DNA of 64,000 nucleotides, from the NCBI GenBank assembly GCA_029204225.1, contig MU831890.1, positions 34,240 to 98,239 of the forward strand, written 5' to 3'. Below the pieces are notes generated by a model. That model was not told the DNA's origin. It worked only from the letters and a program-made list of their open reading frames with translations, and did no database searches. Made by a program: the position numbers and the translations under genes. Within the stretch, counting starts at the first letter, position 1. Each line of letters opens with the position of its first letter. Shown piece by piece: positions 57,046 to 64,000 of this stretch. The stretch is from Diphasiastrum complanatum (taxonomy: Eukaryota; Streptophyta; Lycopodiopsida; Lycopodiales; Lycopodiaceae).

Positions 57046-57906
57046 TAGAGCAAGTCTAGAGACCCAAGACCTGTAGACGACATCTCTTGAAAAAGTGTGC
57101 ATTATCAAAATGACACTATGTTCCAGTAGTGCTAGGGGAGGCATCGAATCACTGAAAAACTACGAGGGAGACCACTAGAAACTATAAATTAGATAGGTTT
57201 TAAGATAGCTAAAGATCTCAGCTGACCCTTACTAACACGAGTTAGGTAACACACCCAACTCATGTTAGTCCTTGAAGATCAGTCAATGCCGATTTGAGTG
57301 TATCTTCTCACATTATTATAAAAAATGAGCCCATTGAGGCTGATAGCCATCCTTGATTTCACCTTTATGCCAATGAAGGATTGATTTACAAACTTTTAGT
57401 GGCAACACGCACGAGGGTGCTTGCACTTGTCACTATTCCAATCGGTTGAATTGGCTCTTGCTTTGCTCTCAACTTTCAAGTTTCGTAGTGTTAGTTTGAT
57501 TGGTTGTGAAAAGACTCATAGTAGGTTGGGTGTGTTGATTAGATTGCTTGAATGGTTCAAAACTAGCTCTATGAAGCTCATACTAGCCGGTCCTAACTTA
57601 AGTCTTTCGTTGCACTTATGTTGGATGTTTAAGCCAGGTTAGTCTCCCAAGGCACTCGTCTCTTGAACCAATGATGACTCGCATGCCTACCTTGATGTGT
57701 TGATTGCTAGTTTGGTTAGAGTTGAATTCATGAAGCTAAGTTGGTTGTCTTAGCTCCTCTCGAGGTGTCGATACAACTATTGGAAATTTTTGGACCATAT
57801 GATGACGTGTATATGAGGATACATTACTCCCATTTACATTGTTGCGACAATTTTCGGTAGTTAACATTTCCATGCCATTCTCAAAGGTAACTAGTTGGAT
57901 AGGGGG
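57046..57906 (+). mobile_element. Gypsy-type LTR repeat, left copy
   Basis: A near-duplicate of 61440-62235 in direct orientation. It shares the LTR core with type A LTRs at 31 and 35 kb: GTGTGCATTATCAAAATGAC, then ACACTATGTTCCAG, then AGGGGAGGCATCGAATCAC and AACTACGAGGGAG. AATAAA-like ATTATTATAAAAAATG is at about 57313. The last shared text is CCATGCCATTCTCAAAGG with TAACTA (57906). The left copy has about 60 extra bases near 57480-57530 absent from the right copy. Confidence 0.75.
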
Positions 57907-58021
57907 AATCGATTCAAGTAGAGCAAGAACGACAAAGTTGTATTGTAAGAGAGTCTTAGAACGAGAGGAGTCTTGGAAAATCGTAATCGTATGAAAAGAG
58001 AATTCTATCAGTTTCATTTTC

Positions 58022-58026
<5 letters not shown>
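57907..58026. other. Spacer beside left LTR repeat
   Basis: Short unassigned stretch between the LTR repeat and the GA tract. No initiator-tRNA primer site is present at the LTR edge. Confidence 0.4.

Positions 58027-58100
<74 letters not shown>
58027..58100. repeat. (GA)n microsatellite, about 74 bp
   Basis: Uninterrupted GA dinucleotides inside the interval between the two LTR repeats. Confidence 0.98.
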
Positions 58101-58103
<3 letters not shown>

Positions 58104-58906
58104 ACGACACATAGCTCCTCTTGCCAAAGCAAGACCAAAAACCTTTATTCATAACCCAACAAGGTAAAACATAGCTAAAAGCATACAGTACTTCAAAGAA
58201 AAGCACTGTAAAGCGAAAGACATCCAGCTGGTACCTGCCACCATCCCACTACACAAAACCGCACAAGTTAGCACAGTGAGGAAGACAGGTGTCAACGTTG
58301 AGTGTCAGTTGTTATCCATGTCCAAAATAAGTTCAGCAACTTAACAACTTAAAATATTTTATGAAATAATGTAGTCCAATCTTCCCTACGTAAAACGTGA
58401 TAAATAGCGATAGGCTTTCCCACGTCATTACCATATCAGGGCATTCCGCCATTCTGATAAGTTTTATGGTACTAGTCCGTATCAATTTTAAAAACAAAAC
58501 CATACATAAGGCATATGTATTTGAAAAATAACTGTGCTATATAGGTTGCGATTAGCAAACGAGAGATAGGATGGATCAATACTCAGGTAAGGGGCAAATC
58601 ATGCCATACCACTACCTGAACCCATAATAGGGGGGAGGAAGTGTGGTAGCGCTGCAGCAGTGGCACTCTTTCTTATATCATTTGCCTTTCCCTTTCACCA
58701 ACCTAACTTGTGGAAGGTGATCTCGTTCGTTGGATATGATAGGGCATATCCTAACCGTTGAAAATGGAGGCAAAGCTCATTGAGAAGTTTTTTAAATTTG
58801 AGAAGAAATTCTTTTTTGGCGTAAACTTTTTTTTGTGTGTTTAGATGACTTAGCATTCGCTCGGCAAAGCGTAAGTAACCTGATGGAATATCATTGAGTA
58901 AGATTC

Positions 58907-58908
<2 letters not shown>
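58101..58908. other. Non-coding, nothing recognised
   Basis: No domain or RNA gene seen. It would be 3' of the reverse transcriptase gene (minus strand) and may contain the element's tail. Confidence 0.4.

Positions 58909-58967
<59 letters not shown>
58909..58967. repeat. (GA)n microsatellite, about 59 bp
   Basis: Uninterrupted GA run about 30 bases before a GC-rich hairpin at 58998-59028. Confidence 0.98.
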
Positions 58968-58970
<3 letters not shown>

Positions 58971-58997
58971 ACCAACCAAACCCGCAGTCAGTGAATC

Positions 58998-59028
58998 CCT
59001 CAGGGGGCAGCTAGCTCCCCCCTCAGGG
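58998..59028. repeat. GC-rich palindrome with direct repeat CCCTCAGGG
   Basis: CCCTCAGGG occurs at 58998-59006 and 59020-59028. Between them GGGGG-C-AGCTAGCT-CCCCC forms a near-perfect palindrome with one extra C. It sits about 110 bases past the end of the reverse transcriptase coding sequence. It could be a 3' structural signal of that element, which is speculative. Confidence 0.6.
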
Positions 59029-59139
59029 AAAGCTAACTGCCCACCAAGGAAGAGTAAATATTTGTAGGCAAATCAAAAGATAGTCCAGGAAAAGTTTCTT
59101 GCGTGAGCAGTTTATCGATGATCAAACATAACTTGTTTT

Positions 59140-61400
59140 TCAAAAAACCATTTCTTTGAAACGCTTCACATAAAGTCTTAACCTCTTAAAAAAACGTTTA
59201 CTATTTATTACAACAATACATAGCTGCAATAACCTGGGAAACAATGATCTTATAGGAATTATAAATTGGTCTATTGGAGGCCAAATGTATGTATTGTAAA
59301 CAACGGAAAGGTAAATCTCTTCTTTTGTCGTATTTAGAAAGGAGTACCGCACCATTTATAGGGTCAAAAGCAATGGTGATATTCAAAAAGTTTACCGTAT
59401 TGTTGGCCGTTTTGCTTTCATCGATATCAAGATATTCTAACGGATAAATCCAGAAAGGGTTACTAGGCGTTCTAGGTTGCGTTTTGTCCAGGAATTTCCT
59501 GATAAGGGGGCTGTTGATAAAGCATATGTCATCAATATATTTGAATGAATATTTGAAATCATTCATAAATTGTGTTTGTTCAATTTTGCTCGCCTTTTGA
59601 TAAACCACATTTCAACATATGAGAGATACCAGTTACACCATAATGGTGAGCAAGAGAAACCCATGGGAATTCCCCTGATTTGTCTCCAAGTATGATTTCC
59701 AAGTCTGACAATGCAATGGTCTATTAGCATGGAATTCCATTCACAAATCGTTTCCATGCTACTGAATCTTTCTTGTTCGAGGTCCATTGAAAATTTTTGA
59801 CTCTTGCTATCCATTTATTATGAAGAGTTTTTCCCTTTGTAAACTTGAAGGCAAACATGATCAGTTTATTCATAACAGTCTTAAGCCCATCCGGTCCATC
59901 CAAGGGTATAAGATGTCCGTGGCTTTTATGCAGTAAATGTCCTTGGGTATATTAAGATAGAAATCGACAGAGGAGTCACATTACCAAAGTAGAGTTGTAT
60001 CTCCATTTAGGTAGCTCTTGTATGTTTTTGCCTTAAGGCCTACTCCTTCCATGATCAAGGATGCAGCATACTAAGAACCCGTGTCAGGAATTTAGCGAGT
60101 CCAGAAAAATAGCACTCATGGGCGTTTGTGATCCATCTGAAAGAATTTTTATGAGCTTTGAAAGTGCATAAAAGATAGGGAAGTTCATTAGAATAAATGA
60201 AATCGTCTGGTAGTACATTTCCCATGGTAGCCTTTATATGTTCTATACAATACTGAACATAATTGTTTGATTTGTCAGGAAAAGGTTCAAAGTCTTGACT
60301 ATCAAGCCTTTCAATTGCAAGCTTTTTGACAAGATAAATACAAATAAGGCATGGATTATGTTGTGCTTTATCAACACCATTGGCATATAGATATTTGGTT
60401 AGCCATTGACGTTCATTATTGGCATCAATCTGTTTTTGTAATGTTACGGTATTCCCTTGAATCCATTTTCTTTCTTTTAAGAATTCAATAGCGGCAAGTC
60501 TATATATATCAGCATGTTTTAAAAATGTATTTTCGTCCATCATTGCATAAACGGGTAAAAGTCTCATAAGCTTGATCCAACCATCATATAGTTCATTAGC
60601 AACACTATAAATGCATGTATGTTTCAAAGTGATATGATTAAGACCTTTTTCTATGGATTTTTGGAGGTACTTCTAATAGTATTGCAGTCCGTTTTAAGTT
60701 GGTGCATATTCATTCTATTGAAACCGGTGTCAAAGTGTCCACAGACTCGAGCCCAGGTTTGCTCGGAAGGGCAACGAGAAGGTTCAAACAAGTTCATGCG
60801 AATGATATTGTCAAAGGCGATGGGCATCTCAAGAGAGGTATTCTTGTTCAGGGCATTAAGTTTGTAGGTTTGTACTTCTTTTTCAGTCAGATGTGCAAGT
60901 AAAATCCAGAGTTCAATAGGTATTGGGGCAAGAAAGTTCACAGTGGGTAAGCTCCAAAGTTTAAAAGCAGTGCGAGCAGATTTGAACTCAATCGTACGAC
61001 TAGGGACCATGGGTATCTGGTAGTTTTTTGCTTGACAGAACTCAAAGGTAGATTGGTCTCTGATGTCACAGATGTCTTGCGAAAAGATTTCAAGTTGTGA
61101 AGCGCTATCTTCATCCAACTCATCTAAAAACAAGAGGGTGTGGAGAAAGGAGTGTATAAGGAATGGAAGGAATAGGTTTGGCGGGGCGGACAAGGAGTCA
61201 TTTTCTTTTTCAAGACAGGAAAAGACTTTTCTGATATTTCGGTTAAAAAATCTTTCTTCATCCTCGTACTTATCAGCAAGACTGGCTAAATCAACCACAA
61301 AATTTTCCACAATTCCCAAGGGGTCAATACGATTTTTTCCATAATCCATATAAATTCTAACCCAATGTAAGGTATCAAAGAGATCAATAATGTAGAGCAC
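59140..61400 (-). pseudogene. Unusual reverse transcriptase gene, possibly Penelope-like
   Basis: Minus-strand coding remnant. N-terminal frame 61400-60651 (249 codons): DTLHWVRIYMDYGKNRIDPL, acidic linker, then LWSLPTVNFLAPIPIELWIL. It shifts at an A run near 60650 into 60627-60055: PYLLCTFKAHKNSFRWITNA and FSGLAKFLTRVL, matching the K-H-K...R.I...Y...AK pattern of RT fingers. Motif A (KATDI, about 59926-59912) is in a third frame. Motif B (IRGIPMGFSCSPLW, about 59680-59630) is in the 59814 frame. Motif C (YIDD, about 59539-59528) is in the 59608 frame, with FLNITIAFDP and SNRPIYNSYKIIVSQ after it. At least four frame breaks mean it is dead. The pattern is not Copia, Gypsy or L1; it recalls Penelope-like or related RTs. 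No GIY-YIG nuclease is visible. Confidence 0.7.
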
Positions 61401-61439
61401 TTCTATCTATCTATTTCTTTCATGTATTAGGTAAATCCG

Positions 61440-62235
61440 CGAGTCTAGGCCATGATGGGCCATGATGGCTCCTGGAGCCCATTGCCCAAGAGCTGTAGAC
61501 AACATCTCTTGGAGAAGTGTGCATTATCAAAACAACACTATGTTCCAATAGTGCTAGGGGAGGCATCGAATCACTGAAAAACTACGAGGGAGACAACTAG
61601 AAACTATGAATTAGATAGGTTTTAAGATGAGCTCTAGATCTCAGTTGCCCTTGCACAAGTCAAGTAACACACCCAACTCATGTTAGAGGCCCCAAAGATC
61701 AGTCAATGTCGATTTGAGTGTACCTTCTCACATTATTATAAAAAATGAGCCCGGACGCTGATAGCCATCCTTGATTTCACCTTTATGCCAATGAAGGATT
61801 GATTTACAAACTTTTAGTGGCAACAAGCACGAGGGTGCTTGTGCTTGTCACTATTCCAATTGATTGAGTGTTGGTTAGATTGCTTGAATGGTTCAAAACT
61901 ATCTTTATGAAGCTCATGCTGGCATGGTCCTAACTTGAGTTTTTCGTTGCACTTATGTTGGATGTCTAAGCTAGGTTAGTCTCCCAAGGCACTCGTCTCT
62001 TGAACCAATCATGACTCGCATGCCTACCTTGATGTGTTGATTGCTAGTTTGGTTAGAGTTGAATTTATGAAGCTAAGTTGGTTGTCTTAGCTCCTCTCGA
62101 GGTGTCGATACAAATATTGGAAATTTTTGGACCATATGATGACATGCGTATATGTGGATACGCTACTCCCATTTACATTGCTGCAACAATTTGCAGTAGC
62201 TAACATTCCCATGCCATTCTCAAAGGTAACTAAAC
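61440..62235 (+). mobile_element. Gypsy-type LTR repeat, right copy
   Basis: Direct repeat of 57046-57906, ending CCATTCTCAAAGGTAACTA. Its beginning (GAGTCTAGGCCATGATGG, then GGCTCCTGGAGCCCATTG) recalls the type A LTR text at 34930-35000 (GAGTCATGGCCTAGTCAGG, then GGCTCCTGGGACCCATG). No primer site follows at its right edge. The two copies could be the LTRs of one element into which the RT gene was inserted, or separate solo LTRs. Confidence 0.7.
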
Positions 62236-63257
62236 AATTAGCTAGTTAGTCAGTGACAAGGGATCCTTGGATCCAACATCCTACATAAGGCAGCATTTTG
62301 AACTACACAGAACAAATGTATAATGAACTATTGCCATTTTGCAAGCTTATTCAATATTGACCTTGATGAGGACACCACGTTGCGGCTTCCATTTTTTCTT
62401 GGTTGATCTCTACAGAACTTCCTATCTTTTTTTCATGGATATATGGCTTTGGATTGTGAAGCTTGCCAGTCGTTCACCCACTAGAATATATCAAAGATAG
62501 ATATAATGCTAAGGACATAGAGGCCCATATTCATGCATTTGAAGGGCAACTAGCAGTTGGGTGCACTGTTCCCCTCCAAAGGTCTTGCCCCTTGTATGTT
62601 TCAAATTGGTTATTAGGTTTTCTTGGAAGGTTCCTTCATGGTTCTAAAAAACCTATAAATAGGGATAAAAGATAATTATTTGATAGCTTTTAATCATTGA
62701 AATGCTTGGGATCTTCATGGGACAACTCAATTACATTGCTTTGCAGGGCTTCGTCTAATTTTATTTGGTGACTTTTAGTAATTCTTGAAAAGAATTGTTC
62801 GATTTTTACCAATTATGGTCTTTCCGTGCTTTATGTGATGCCAAATTCTATGAATCTATTTTTAACTTAGAGCCATTAGACACATAACGAACCACCCAAT
62901 CATAGATCACACGCTCGTGATCATCCCTAAGCCTAGGAGAAAGCACTGGCATCGTCAATCAATTCACCATAATTGCCCTGGGTTACTGTTATACAAGCTC
63001 ACAAACCCTAAGTAAATACACAGAATTACCCAACCAATTCGTCACTTTATTAATCTGAAGCAAATGTTGAGAGCTCTGTTGCAAGTCTCCTCCCAACCAT
63101 AGTTGCATAGGAATACCATAGGGAATGCCTGGCAAGGCTCACACTATATCCCCTCAAGCACCCCTTAACCCTACACATCCTAATGTCGACACATGGCAAA
63201 CTCCATGCACATTTGGCAGTACCTTGATACATAGGCAAGCTAGTAGGTGGATAGTCT
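62236..63257. other. Non-coding, nothing recognised
   Basis: No ORF with a domain. The 70-codon frames at 62463 (plus) and 63050 (minus) show no motif and are not supported. Confidence 0.4.
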
Positions 63258-63390
63258 GACATGTGTCACTCATGCATTGGACCAAGTGTTCCAATGAGAA
63301 CATGACACGTGTCCTGTTGACCCGTCCGACAAGTGTCACTCATGCACTGGACCAAGTGTCCCAGTGAGAATATGACACGTATGCTGACCG
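63258..63390. repeat. Two tandem 70-bp units
   Basis: GACATGTGTCACTCATGC at 63258 and GACAAGTGTCACTCATGC at 63328 begin units that both contain GGACCAAGTGT, CC(A/C)ATGAGAA-type text and CATGACACGT. Several ACACGTGTC/GACACGT words are themselves palindromic. Confidence 0.85.
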
Positions 63391-64000
63391 GTCAAACCCT
63401 TCCTACTTTTTCAGGAGGTCAGTCCAGCAGACTCTCATGAGAACCAATATTTACCCGTTGGCCATCCCAGAATTAGTCACTATAACAGATATTTACATTG
63501 CAATTTACAATTGTCTCCACAGGCCGGTGACTTAGCCATTTACAATTTAATAATTACAATTTACATTGGGCAAGGGATTCAAAGTAATGTGGCAGTTACT
63601 ACTCCAGTTGTTGCCAACTATAACTAACCCTGCGAACCCTCAGTTAGAGCCTAAGCTCATTGGGTTTCACCTAACCTGAAGGTTGACATTGACTAACTGC
63701 ATTTAGTCAAGGACTTGATTGAATTCCCAATAAGGTGGCTTTCCTTTATTGGTCCATATAGACTTGATCCATAAGGTGTCTTTCCTTTACTGGTCCATTT
63801 AGAGTTGATGTTAAGTCAAGTCATAAGAATGCTTGATCAATCTTAAGTTTAGCTTAATGTAAAGGCTCACATTAGCCCATAGCCCAAGCGCTTAGTAACA
63901 TGCTACCACCATCATCATGGGCTTACATTTGCACAGCTTCTGTGTTAACGTACTGTACAATGTTGGACATATTTGGTTAATCAAATATCTCTTCCTTATC
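63391..64000. other. Non-coding window end with a 41-bp tandem duplicate
   Basis: No gene recognised. A unit AAGGTGGCTTTCCTTTATTG (63732) recurs as AAGGTGTCTTTCCTTTACTG (63773), a period of 41 bases, each followed by a GTCCAT(A/T)TAGA-type continuation. Confidence 0.6.

Overview
This looks like a plant nuclear window from a large, repeat-rich genome. The evidence is a four-exon xyloglucan endotransglucosylase/hydrolase (XTH) gene with GT-AG introns, plant-type Copia and Gypsy retrotransposons (one with a Tat/Athila-type primer site, one with a chromodomain), long GA/CT microsatellites and moderate-to-low GC. The species cannot be read from the sequence. The membrane-anchored XTH and the reverse transcriptase of Penelope/TERT-like appearance would fit a seed-free plant or gymnosperm, but that is inference.

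Layout. 1-10.9 kb: nested, opposing Copia fragments, LTR pieces and one probable Gypsy 5' end. 11.2-13.4 kb: a decayed transposase gene with a SWIM zinc finger, probably Mutator-like. 13.8-14.2 kb: a Copia integrase fragment interrupted by a 93-bp tRNA-derived SINE with a perfect 14-bp target-site duplication. 16.27-17.60 kb (minus strand): the only apparently intact host gene, the XTH (predicted 310 residues). 18-25 kb: mostly non-coding, with microsatellites, an old LTR-like relic and a very recent nested tandem duplication at 23.4-23.9 kb. 25-29 kb: two Copia remnants of one family in opposite orientation, one cut by a Gypsy LTR.

29.3-37.4 kb: a Gypsy chromovirus nest with LTRs of two types (A, starting TGTTGTAAAGCTGAC; B, starting TGTTGTAAAGCTACC). 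It holds a gag without pol, a lone chromodomain integrase end, and a chimeric LTR that has a polypurine tract on its left and a primer-binding site on its right. 37.4-41.5 kb: a Copia element with an intact gag ORF whose RT core is deleted. 42.6-44.8 kb: another Copia, minus strand, lacking integrase and the RT core. 44.9-53.6 kb: a long Tat/Athila-like Gypsy, minus strand, with gag, protease, RT, RNase H and integrase recognisable, an extra 224-codon ORF beyond integrase, and a recurring GGCGAAGGTT motif in both non-coding ends.

55.0-55.8 kb: C-terminal domain of a LINE-type polyprotein (zinc motif plus restriction-like nuclease). 57.0-62.2 kb: a pair of Gypsy-type LTR repeats in direct orientation bracketing a decayed, unusual reverse transcriptase gene on the minus strand (59.1-61.4 kb). 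Neither strand shows a second convincing host gene. Almost all coding signal is mobile-element debris, and the elements are related through nesting and recombination rather than through any pathway.
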